Source: an uncultured Bacteroidota bacterium (GTDB lineage Bacteria; Bacteroidota; Bacteroidia; Flavobacteriales; Flavobacteriaceae). From it: a stretch of DNA of 43,858 bases. The stretch is taken from assembly GCA_902520835.1 (NCBI GenBank), contig CABYPD010000011.1, positions 1 through 43,858 of the forward strand, in the 5' to 3' direction. The notes beneath the pieces are model-generated. The model saw only the letters and a list, made by a program, of their open reading frames with translations, did not search any database and was not told the origin of the DNA. Below are positions 25,130 through 31,238 of this stretch, piece by piece (within the stretch, counting starts at the first letter, position 1; every line of letters begins with the position of its first letter). The position numbers were made by a program, and so were the translations under genes.

Positions 25130-25615
25130 TTATTCCTGAGATGCAGCATATGCAGCAGTCTCAGTTGCTTCAGGATATTCGCTAAAGTAAGCCAAAAGCT
25201 CTACTATTTTTCCATCTTCCCATCTATAATCAAAATGACCTCTATTAGAGTATTCTTCACCAGTTGTTTGACCTTCAGCAGTCCATGTAAACCAAGCGTT
25301 TGACCATACTGCACCATCACTAAAATAATTTGTGTGGACATACACATCTTGAATATCAATATTTTCAAATAAAACTTCATGATGTGATTTCCATCCTGTC
25401 ATTAGATCATCACGACCATTAATTACCATGTTATTGATCCTTGATACTACATCTTCAGAGTATTGATCTGAAAAACTAAAATCATTAGCTACATAATTTT
25501 CATATTGAAGCTTAACATTTGCTGTAAGTTCATCATCAGTCTTTATGACAGATTGGTTTGAGGTTGTGCAACTAAATAAAAAAGAGCACAATAAAATTGA
25601 ATATATATATTTCAT
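25130..25615 (-). CDS. SnoaL-like (NTF2-fold) lipoprotein
   Basis: A 161-residue lipoprotein with signal MKYIYSILLCSFLFSC (Cys16). The domain DLMTGWKSHHEVLFENIDIQDVYVHTNYFSDGAVWSNAWFTWTAEG followed by RGHFDYRWEDGKIVELLAYFS is characteristic of SnoaL-like folds. The protein is probably anchored in the outer membrane. Like the 23082-23714 gene it could bind a small hydrophobic compound. It is a single-gene unit between two terminators. Confidence 0.82.
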   Translation of the reverse strand: MKYIYSILLCSFLFSCTTSNQSVIKTDDELTANVKLQYENYVANDFSFSDQYSEDVVSRINNMVINGRDDLMTGWKSHHEVLFENIDIQDVYVHTNYFSDGAVWSNAWFTWTAEGQTTGEEYSNRGHFDYRWEDGKIVELLAYFSEYPEATETAAYAASQE

Positions 25616-25688
25616 AATTAATTGAGTTTAAGTTTCAAATCTATAAAGACCTAAATAAGAATCAAAATTAAATTATTGTTAAAAATAA

Positions 25689-25711
25689 AAAACCTCTCAG
25701 TTGAGAGGTTT
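25689..25711. terminator. Terminator downstream of the 25-codon ORF
   Basis: A perfect AAACCTCTC/GAGAGGTTT stem with a short AGTT loop is flanked by A-rich and T-rich runs on both sides. On the minus strand it lies 6 bases past the stop of the 25-codon ORF. It insulates that unit from the lipoprotein gene that starts at 25615. Confidence 0.88.
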
Positions 25712-25717
25712 CTTTTT

Positions 25718-25795
25718 TTAATTCTCCATTTCTTCAATGAGAGCTTGGAGATGACCTTGATTAGGCTCAAGTGCCATTAATATTTCATCGCTCAT
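25718..25795 (-). CDS. 25-residue acidic peptide ORF
   Basis: ATG at 25795-25793 opens a 25-codon frame ending TAA at 25720-25718. The product is acidic and helix-prone (LMALEPNQGHLQALIEEMEN). It lies just downstream of the GC-rich segment and ends 6 bases before a strong terminator. The composition is protein-like rather than random AT-rich, but at this length coding is unproven. It could be a regulated micropeptide or a leader. Confidence 0.4.
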   Translation of the reverse strand: MSDEILMALEPNQGHLQALIEEMEN

Positions 25796-25803
25796 ATCAA
25801 ATC

Positions 25804-25887
25804 TTATTTAAAAGGTTTAACACATGCAACGATTGTTTCGGATGCGTTCACTCCACCCGCGACTGTATTGTAAAGACCAGTCCACAC
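25804..25887 (-). other. Open frame through the GC-rich segment
   Basis: A GTG at 25887-25885 begins a 27-codon frame (open for 45 codons in all, with no ATG) that ends TAA at 25806-25804. It reads as a protein-like peptide with one Cys (WTGLYNTVAGGVNASETI in its first two thirds, then IVACVKPFK). Codons end mostly in G or C, unlike the neighbours. Either the segment is an RNA whose frame is accidental, or it codes for a short peptide with a non-ATG start. A leaderless start would be needed. Confidence 0.25.
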
Positions 25888-25897
25888 GGTCTTATAG

Positions 25898-25905
25898 CAA
25901 ATATA
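25898..25905 (-). promoter_or_regulatory. Consensus -7 box upstream of the GC-rich segment
   Basis: On the minus strand this reads TATATTTG, an exact match to the Bacteroidetes TAnnTTTG box. It lies 5 bases before the GC-rich segment begins, at the spacing expected of a transcription start. No good TTG at -33 is evident. Confidence 0.5.
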
Positions 25906-25924
25906 TATAATCCAAATTAAATAT

Positions 25925-26056
25925 TTACTCGAATAAAATAATTAGATTAAGAATCAGTATTAATCCAAAAACTACTGTCTTAAAAATTTTTTTTTGTCTC
26001 TTATTTAACTTTGGGATTGAATCATAATCGCCATCACCCATATTAAAATTATCCAT
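25925..26056 (-). CDS. 43-residue single-helix membrane protein
   Basis: ATG at 26056-26054 opens a 43-codon frame ending TAA at 25927-25925. An acidic N-terminus (MDNFNMGDGDYDSIP) leads into a basic patch (KLNKRQKKIFK) and a hydrophobic helix (TVVFGLILILNLIILF). This positive-inside arrangement suggests a real tail-anchored protein. It begins 30 bases after the stop of the thiamine-binding-like gene. No function is recognised. Confidence 0.5.
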   Translation of the reverse strand: MDNFNMGDGDYDSIPKLNKRQKKIFKTVVFGLILILNLIILFE

Positions 26057-26086
26057 TAATTAAATTTATTTTATTCAATATTTTTT

Positions 26087-26347
26087 TTAAAAATCAGCCT
26101 TATAATTAATTCTATAGCCTTTCACAATTTTTAAGTTGATCATTATTCCATCAGCATTCGCAAAAGCAGTTTTAATTTTTTGAACAAGCATTTCCATTAA
26201 TGGACCAAAATCACCGTAAATTTGAGTGCTCAATGGGTTTTCTAAAATTTCAAATCCTTCATTTCTAATTGAAAGTATAAAGCTTTTAATTATCTCTTTA
26301 TAATTATTATTCAAAGGCATTAAAGTAATTTCTATCGAGGTTTTCAT
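26087..26347 (-). CDS. Thiamine-binding-like (YkoF/MTH1187-type) protein
   Basis: An 86-residue protein with one ferredoxin-like domain: strand MKTSIEITLMPLN, helix YKEIIKSFILSIRNEG, strand FEILENPLSTQIYGD, helix FGPLMEMLVQKIKTAFANAD and closing strand GIMINLKIVKGYR. The sequence STQIYGDFGPLMEML fits the YkoF/MTH1187 thiamine-binding family, where the loop after 'GD' contacts ligand. It is cytoplasmic and may bind thiamine or a pyrimidine precursor. Downstream it is followed by the small gene at 25925-26056; upstream the ricin-lectin gene ends 25 bases away. Confidence 0.6.
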   Translation of the reverse strand: MKTSIEITLMPLNNNYKEIIKSFILSIRNEGFEILENPLSTQIYGDFGPLMEMLVQKIKTAFANADGIMINLKIVKGYRINYKADF

Positions 26348-26372
26348 AATTTATTAAATACTATTTTTGATC

Positions 26373-26945
26373 TTAATTTGACGTTCTAGTTCCCCATTTT
26401 TGTCTAGCTGAAAGGTTATCATCACAATTCTCTAAAGTTAAACTTCTAATCAAATGAACAGGGCTACCACCTCCACCTTCACGAAAATTATCAGAAACAG
26501 TAAGGCATAAATTTAAATTAGTTTTTGGTTGTATTTTTCCATCGCTCTGTAAAATAAACTTCTGATTATCATTTTTGTTACAGCTACTCAATTTTAAACT
26601 TGAACCTGCTTTGTTTTCAGTTAACTCCATACATACATTAAAGTGACGAATATTAAATTCTTCATTTTTAATATTAGCTTTAATAAAACCTTGATCTACT
26701 GAAATTTCACCTTGATATGAATAACAAGAATGGGCTTGTAAGGGCCTATTAATATCTCCATTAGTTTTATAACCCATCATATCGATACAATATCCTCTAG
26801 AATCATTTAGAGTATTTAATAAGTAAACTTCAACAGTTTCTGAATTCAATACTTGAACTTGGGCATTAGCTTCATTTTCACTATCAGTACATGAGGAAAT
26901 AAATAAAATGAAATAAAGTATTTTAAATGGAGTTTTTATAAGCAT
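26373..26945 (-). CDS. Lipoprotein with ricin B-type lectin (beta-trefoil) domain
   Basis: A 190-residue lipoprotein with signal ending LFISSC (Cys19). The mature region shows beta-trefoil steps: GYCIDMMGYKTNGDINRPLQAHSCYSYQG, then VCMELTENKAGSSLKLSSCNKNDNQKF, then LCLTVSDNFREGGGGSPVHLIRSLTLENC and RQKW. Q-x-F/W motifs at the ends of two steps and Cys pairs at about 40-residue intervals are typical. Ricin-type domains bind sugars, often galactose or arabinose side chains. The first 23 bases overlap the zinc-ribbon gene upstream. Confidence 0.8.
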   Translation of the reverse strand: MLIKTPFKILYFILFISSCTDSENEANAQVQVLNSETVEVYLLNTLNDSRGYCIDMMGYKTNGDINRPLQAHSCYSYQGEISVDQGFIKANIKNEEFNIRHFNVCMELTENKAGSSLKLSSCNKNDNQKFILQSDGKIQPKTNLNLCLTVSDNFREGGGGSPVHLIRSLTLENCDDNLSARQKWGTRTSN

Positions 26946-27084
26946 TTTCTATAAGTTTTTGTTTGCATTCAAAACATAATCTAGCTTTTGCATTACTGTT
27001 ATATATTCCGCTTGACCAAATAAAGTCGATCTCATTATTACAAGAATAACAAATATGTTTATTTAATGAATTTAGATCTTTCAA
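26923..27084 (-). CDS. 53-residue zinc-ribbon protein with TTG start
   Basis: A TTG at 27084-27082 opens a frame of 53 codons ending TAA at 26925-26923. It has two CxxC pairs, CYSC at residues 12-15 and CFEC at 37-40, separated by about 21 residues, which would bind one zinc ion. There is no in-frame ATG upstream (a stop lies 4 codons before), so a TTG start is required. It starts 2 bases after the upstream lipoprotein stop, and its end overlaps the ricin-lectin gene by 23 bases. Its cytosolic nature amid lipoproteins is odd. Confidence 0.6.
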   Translation of the reverse strand: MKDLNSLNKHICYSCNNEIDFIWSSGIYNSNAKARLCFECKQKLIENAYKNSI

Positions 27085-27086
27085 AT

Positions 27087-27749
27087 TTAATCTGTACTCT
27101 TATTTCCTTTCATTAATTCAGATGCTAGCAAAGGCTTAATTTCATTTACTTTATTTTCACCATTATACCTAAAAGAATCTCTAATTTCAACTTGTCTCCA
27201 ATCAGTGGGGTAATATTTTGGATTAACTTCAGTGAGTGCATTCATTAACCATTTTTCTTTAGACTCATCATATATCAAATTATAAATAAAAGCCATTTTA
27301 TAACTTGGTATTCTATTTTCAGAGCAAAGAAAAACATCTAATAAACCAATATTAACTGATTTTTTAGTTAAAGGAAGATAAGAGAGCTTAGCTAATTTAA
27401 GTTCATTAAAATCATATGGATCACATATAAAAGAGTATGTGTTATTTCTAATATCGTTGTAAACTCCAACTATTTCTGGCAATGAAGAAAGATTTAAGGT
27501 TGGATTTCCAATAATCATTGAAAAGTTTATGTTGAATAATTCGGCCATTTTTTCATTACTCAACTTGTTTTCATTTAGAGTTTTGATGTATTTGTAAAAT
27601 GTATCAAAAGCACCAAGATATTCATTTTCAATTGAGGAATAATTAATGGTTTTTGATTCATTTTTTTTAATACATGAAGTAGACAATAGTGAAAACATTG
27701 TCAATATGATGATTAAATTAATATTAACAATTGATGTTTTTTTTATCAT
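27087..27749 (-). CDS. Lipoprotein of unknown function
   Basis: A 220-residue lipoprotein with signal ending SLLSTSC (Cys26). The mature part is mixed alpha/beta: EYLGAFDTFYKYIKTLNENKLSNEKMAELF near the start, a middle LNLSSLPEIVGVYNDIRNNTYSFICDPYD, and KMAFIYNLIYDESKEKWLMNALTEVNP near the end. That C-terminal pattern (strand, W, strand) resembles NTF2-like proteins but I cannot assign it firmly. Its start overlaps the upstream lipoprotein gene by 4 bases (ATGA), so they are translationally coupled. Confidence 0.68.
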   Translation of the reverse strand: MIKKTSIVNINLIIILTMFSLLSTSCIKKNESKTINYSSIENEYLGAFDTFYKYIKTLNENKLSNEKMAELFNINFSMIIGNPTLNLSSLPEIVGVYNDIRNNTYSFICDPYDFNELKLAKLSYLPLTKKSVNIGLLDVFLCSENRIPSYKMAFIYNLIYDESKEKWLMNALTEVNPKYYPTDWRQVEIRDSFRYNGENKVNEIKPLLASELMKGNKSTD

Positions 27750-28192
27750 AATTTTTGTGTTGTTCCTTCTTTTACTAATTCACCTGGTGTATTAAAACTG
27801 GACCAAAATCCTCTCAATAAATTGTTTTCATCAATTTTATAAAAAACAATTCCAAAGTCGGTTCCATTTGGATAATAATATGTGACAGTAAAATTATTTT
27901 CATCTTTAATTCCAATGCCTACATATTGAGCATTATCATCTCTCTTGTAATGTAAATAATAAACTTTATTGTATTTAAAAATATCTACGACACCATTTTC
28001 ACTTTCACCAGAATAATATTTATAAGTTCCACATAATGGATCATTTTTAGATGATTCCATAAGTTCAGACTTCTTATCAAATGGGTCAATTTTAAATGGA
28101 AAATCATCCATATTTAATGATGGATAAAAAAGAGAGCTTATGTCACAAGAAACAAGTGAAATAAACAAAAAAAGCACAATAATTTTTTTCAT
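27746..28192 (-). CDS. Small lipoprotein of unknown function
   Basis: A 148-residue lipoprotein with signal MKKIIVLFLFISLVSC (Cys16). The mature part is beta-rich: LCGTYKYYSGESENGVVDIFKYNKVYYLHYKR, then YVGIGIKDENNFTVTYYYPNG and RGFWSSFNTPGELVKEGTTQ. It looks like a small barrel or lipocalin-like fold. I recognise no family. It is the first gene of the lipoprotein/zinc-ribbon/ricin operon; the preceding minus-strand feature is the att-like repeat at 28241-28258. Confidence 0.65.
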   Translation of the reverse strand: MKKIIVLFLFISLVSCDISSLFYPSLNMDDFPFKIDPFDKKSELMESSKNDPLCGTYKYYSGESENGVVDIFKYNKVYYLHYKRDDNAQYVGIGIKDENNFTVTYYYPNGTDFGIVFYKIDENNLLRGFWSSFNTPGELVKEGTTQKL

Positions 28193-28240
28193 TGTTATGT
28201 TTTATTTAAATATATATAATAAAAATTAATCTTCAAGGAG

Positions 28241-28258
28241 TTACTTGCCGATACAGAA
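28241..28258 (-). repeat. 18-bp copy of the mnmE 3' end (distal att-like repeat)
   Basis: On the minus strand this reads TTCTGTATCGGCAAGTAA. It differs at one position from the end of mnmE at 29854-29871 (TTTTGTATCGGCAAGTAA). Both encode Phe-Cys-Ile-Gly-Lys-stop. Outside the repeat the sequences diverge. The pattern of a complete target gene at one end and a lone copy of its 3' end at the other is that of attL/attR made by a tyrosine-recombinase element. Confidence 0.65.
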
Positions 28259-28330
28259 AGTATACTTGTTTGCTTTTGATTGACTATTTATATCTTTTGT
28301 TTTACTTTTTAGGGGGTTTTTAAAATTCAT
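28241..28330 (-). CDS. 29-residue ORF ending in the MnmE tail motif
   Basis: ATG at 28330-28328 opens 29 codons that end FCIGK-stop, the last residues of MnmE. The rest is Lys/Ser/Asn-rich and unrelated to MnmE. The stop codon and last five codons are the att-like repeat. It lies 16 bases past the stop of the endonuclease gene in the same direction. The frame may be a chance by-product of the duplication or a real peptide. Confidence 0.3.
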   Translation of the reverse strand: MNFKNPLKSKTKDINSQSKANKYTFCIGK

Positions 28331-28346
28331 TAGTACACTTTTGTAA

Positions 28347-29255
28347 TTATTTTTTATGTTGCCAACAAAATGTGCTTCCACTTGAGGCATTTCTTTTACA
28401 TTGAGCTCCTTTTAGAGTTATTGCAGTACATCTAATAACAATATTTGACTCTGACTTTTTTAAGGTTTTAACTTTATTTTGTTCACTAGATGCTATATCA
28501 TAATTACTGTACTTTTTATAGTTTTTATTTATACCCTTTTGATTGAAATTCCAGCCATAAATATCAATTTCACTTTCTATTCTATCTTCAATTGTATCTT
28601 CTAATTCACTTAAAAAATCAATACCTGTTATATTTTCAATGACATCGACCGTTACAACATAATCAGATAATTCACCTGAGATTTTTGTATTTGGCATCAC
28701 AAACGCAATCACTTTATTTTGATTTGGATCAAAAATTATCTTATAAAATCTTGATGGCACTGTTACATTGTTTGAACCAATATTGATTAAGTTGTTATCA
28801 TTTAAAACTCCTGCGACAGTCACATACAATGTTTTGTATGAACCCCAAGACCTAACCAAATCTTCTAATTTTTTCCATCCCCCTCTATTAAAAGATGCTC
28901 TTTGAGGGGAAATATTACTCATATAAAAAGATTCTGACATCATCGTACTATTAAGCTTCATATCTCCAGCTGGAGCCAGATGCCCTCTATCAAATCCTGA
29001 TTTATAATAATCTGAATTTAATGCAGAGCCTGTTTTTACTTTACTATCCTTTCTAAAATTATCTTTTCTCTTAGTTGATCCATTTATCATTGGAAAACTT
29101 AACTTGTAATGAACCCACTCTGCTTGCTCGTGTTTTTCTGAATATGATAGAGAAAAGTATTTATGACTTATGAACTGACCATTAGATTTAGGTAAAAAGC
29201 CTTGAGAAAAAGAAATAAGTGGAATAAATACTAATAGTAGAATTAGTTTTTTCAC
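28347..29255 (-). CDS. Secreted DNA/RNA non-specific endonuclease with C-terminal zinc-binding tail
   Basis: A 302-residue protein starting with GTG; signal peptide ends ISFSQ (near residue 18). The NUC1/endonuclease G fold is clear: SGFDRGHLAPAGDM with catalytic His92 (DRGH) and NISPQRASFNRGGWKKLE with metal-ligand Asn123. The last 28 residues add a small module, CTAITLKGAQC then FCWQH, of the kind that binds zinc (C-x9-C-x10-C-x2-H). The enzyme degrades nucleic acids outside the cell or in the periplasm. The GTG start overlaps the upstream gene's TGA. It lies inside the att-like segment. Confidence 0.9.
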   Translation of the reverse strand: MKKLILLLVFIPLISFSQGFLPKSNGQFISHKYFSLSYSEKHEQAEWVHYKLSFPMINGSTKRKDNFRKDSKVKTGSALNSDYYKSGFDRGHLAPAGDMKLNSTMMSESFYMSNISPQRASFNRGGWKKLEDLVRSWGSYKTLYVTVAGVLNDNNLINIGSNNVTVPSRFYKIIFDPNQNKVIAFVMPNTKISGELSDYVVTVDVIENITGIDFLSELEDTIEDRIESEIDIYGWNFNQKGINKNYKKYSNYDIASSEQNKVKTLKKSESNIVIRCTAITLKGAQCKRNASSGSTFCWQHKK

Positions 29256-29794
29256 TTATTCTTAATTATATCATTATATTTTTTACTGAATTTTTTATAC
29301 TGCTCTTTACTTATATCTCCTTCATTGTACATATTTTCCAATAACTTAACTCTCTCTTTAGCTTGATTAACAGTCATTAATTCATAATTACTCTGATTGG
29401 AAGAATTTATGGTCTTCTTTACAGATTTTAAATTTTCTTTATCTCTATTTTTTTGATCTTTAGCAAGTTCTTTACTTTTCTTTTTTTCATATTTTTTTCT
29501 ATCTTTTTCTCTCTTTATTCTATCTCTATATGACTTTCGTGAACTTCTAAGTTTAGCAGAATATGCAGCAGCAGAACTATAGCCAAGTCTTTTAGCTTCA
29601 GCTTCTCTTCTCTCATCTCTTTCTTTTGCAATATTTGAAATAGTATTTCCTAATTTTATTACTTCTTCTGCAACAGCCTTTTGGCTCTCAATTAATTTAT
29701 GGTCAATTTCCTTACGAATTTGATATTTTTTTGGGTCTATTTGTGAGTGAGAAATAAACGGAATTAATAATAATATTAAGACTATATTTTTCAT
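29252..29794 (-). CDS. Secreted coiled-coil protein with SHOCT-like end
   Basis: I take the ATG at 29794-29792, because it begins the signal peptide (MKNIVLILLLIPFISHSQ); four residues upstream are dropped. The 180-residue product is mostly charged helix: alternating Lys, Arg and Glu from residue 45 to 130 (RRSRKSYRDRIKREKDRKKYEKKK region), a likely coiled coil. The end (ERVKLLENMYNEGDISKEQYKKFSKKY) resembles a SHOCT oligomerisation motif. It overlaps the endonuclease start by four bases, so the two are coupled. Function unknown; a structural or binding partner of the nuclease is conceivable. Confidence 0.68.
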   Translation of the reverse strand: MKNIVLILLLIPFISHSQIDPKKYQIRKEIDHKLIESQKAVAEEVIKLGNTISNIAKERDERREAEAKRLGYSSAAAYSAKLRSSRKSYRDRIKREKDRKKYEKKKSKELAKDQKNRDKENLKSVKKTINSSNQSNYELMTVNQAKERVKLLENMYNEGDISKEQYKKFSKKYNDIIKNK

Positions 29795-29853
29795 ATTAAT
29801 TATCAAGTTAGAAAAAAAAATTATATTTATATAACTATATGATTATCAATTAC

Positions 29854-29871
29854 TTACTTGCCGATACAAAA
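29854..29871 (-). repeat. 18-bp att-like repeat at the 3' end of mnmE (proximal copy)
   Basis: On the minus strand this reads TTTTGTATCGGCAAGTAA and forms the last six codons of mnmE. As I recall, Salmonella genomic island 1 and relatives use an 18-bp attB at this same place, TTCTGTATTGGTAAGTAA, encoding the same residues. The copy here pairs with 28241-28258, bounding about 1.6 kb. Confidence 0.65.
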
Positions 29872-31236
29872 GTTAGAGAATATATTTCCCAACATTTCAT
29901 CGTTACTAATTTCACCTGTAATTTCACCAACAGAATCAATTACATTCCTTAAATCAACTGAAAGTAAATCTCCAGGGACTTCATTTTCAATTGCCTCTTT
30001 TACTTTTTCAATTGCATTGATTGATTCAGAAAGAGCATTATAATGTCTTAAGTTTGTTACAATAACACCATTATTTGATGAATCACTGCCAAATTCATTT
30101 GATAATTTTTCTCGAACAACACTAACTGAGTCTTTATCAATTGCGGATATTTCTAAAATTGATTTGATATTGTATTTTTTAAAGTTATCTAGATTAATTT
30201 TGATTTTACTCTTTAAATCAATTTTGTTTCTAACTAACATGATTTTTAAATCATTGGTATGAAACTTTTCGAAGTCATTCAAAATCTCCTTTTCATTAGT
30301 ATCGTTGATATCAAATAAATAGATTAAAACTGAAGATTTTAAAATTTTTTCTTTAGTTATCTCAATTCCTTTAATTTCAATTTCATTTGATGTTTCTCTT
30401 AATCCAGCAGTATCAATAAATCTAAATTTAATTCCATTAATAAACATCGTATCTTCAATAGCGTCTCTAGTTGTTCCTGGAATATTTGAAACTATCGCTT
30501 TGTCTTCGTTTAACAAAGAATTTAGTAGAGAGGACTTCCCTGCATTTGGCTTGCCTACAATTGCTACTGGAACTCCATTTTTAATTGCATTTCCAAGTTT
30601 AAAACTATCCTTTAGAGAGATTAATTTCTTTTCAACTTTTTCAACGAGCTTAATTAAATCTTCTTTATTAGCAAATGAAACATCCTCTTCAGAAAAATCT
30701 AACTCTAGCTCAATCATAGATAAAAAATGAAGAAGGTCTGCTCTTAATAGCTTAAGTTCACTCTGAAATCCTCCTCTCATTTGATTAAGAGAAATTTTAT
30801 GCATTGCCTGTGAATCTGAATAAATTAAATCCGAAACAGCCTCAGCCTGAGTCAAATCAAGCTTACCATTCAAGAAAGCTCTCATGGTAAACTCTCCTGG
30901 CTTAGCAAGCCTAATATTATTTTTTAATAAAGTCTCTACAATAGATTTTTGAATAAATGTTGAACCATGGCAAGTTATTTCAACTGACTCATCTCCAGTA
31001 AAAGATTTTCCTTTTTTAAAAATAGACACTAACACTTCATCAATGACATTATCATCTATAACAAACTCTCCAAAGTGAAGAGTGTGAGAATTTTGATTTG
31101 CTAATTTTTTTTTCTTTTTTGAATTAAAAAAAGGTTGAAATTTAGAAATTGTATTAGGGCCAGAGATTCTTATTATTGCTATTGCTCCCATTCCAGGAGA
31201 AGATGAAATTGCAACTATATCATCATTGATTTCCAT
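29854..31236 (-). CDS. mnmE: tRNA uridine-5-carboxymethylaminomethyl modification GTPase MnmE
   Basis: A 460-residue protein of normal length. The N-terminal folate-binding domain starts DDIVAISSSPGMGAIAIIRISGPN and includes GEFTMRAFLNGKLDLTQAEAV. The inserted G domain has the P-loop VGKPNAGKSS (residues 228-236), IPGTTRD, DTAGLRE and RNKIDL. The C-terminus ends FCIGK, where the Cys is required for modification of U34 in certain tRNAs together with MnmG. The ORF ends in the att-like repeat; the gene remains intact. It overlaps no neighbour; the GNAT-like gene ends two bases upstream. Confidence 0.96.
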   Translation of the reverse strand: MEINDDIVAISSSPGMGAIAIIRISGPNTISKFQPFFNSKKKKKLANQNSHTLHFGEFVIDDNVIDEVLVSIFKKGKSFTGDESVEITCHGSTFIQKSIVETLLKNNIRLAKPGEFTMRAFLNGKLDLTQAEAVSDLIYSDSQAMHKISLNQMRGGFQSELKLLRADLLHFLSMIELELDFSEEDVSFANKEDLIKLVEKVEKKLISLKDSFKLGNAIKNGVPVAIVGKPNAGKSSLLNSLLNEDKAIVSNIPGTTRDAIEDTMFINGIKFRFIDTAGLRETSNEIEIKGIEITKEKILKSSVLIYLFDINDTNEKEILNDFEKFHTNDLKIMLVRNKIDLKSKIKINLDNFKKYNIKSILEISAIDKDSVSVVREKLSNEFGSDSSNNGVIVTNLRHYNALSESINAIEKVKEAIENEVPGDLLSVDLRNVIDSVGEITGEISNDEMLGNIFSNFCIGK

Positions 31237-31238
31237 CT

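Larger units (their letters stand above)
25690..25893 (-). ncRNA. Candidate small RNA / micropeptide transcript (about 200 nt)
   Basis: A perfect -7 box (25898-25905) is followed by a strikingly GC-rich segment (about 25823-25893), a 25-codon ORF and a strong terminator, with no room for a normal gene. The GC-rich part can fold: AAGACC/GGTCTT with a 9-base loop at 25875-25895, and GGGTG/CATCC at about 25842-25860 with a 9-base loop. An alternative pairing GACTG/CAGTC competes with the first hairpin, as in a switch. Strand choice rests on the box and terminator. It fits no RNA class I can recall; transcription is inferred. Confidence 0.42.

Noticed and set aside
12217-25615. Canonical polysaccharide utilisation locus
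   Set aside because: Glycan enzymes are present but there is no SusC/SusD pair or PUL regulator.
25824-25910. Plus-strand 28-codon ORF with ATG across the GC-rich segment
   Set aside because: Arg-rich product with unusual codons, no promoter on that strand, and no terminator downstream; it looks like the shadow of the minus-strand unit.
25800-25910. tRNA, tmRNA or SRP RNA in the GC-rich segment
   Set aside because: No cloverleaf, no T-loop, no ALAA-type tag frame and no conserved SRP loop were found.
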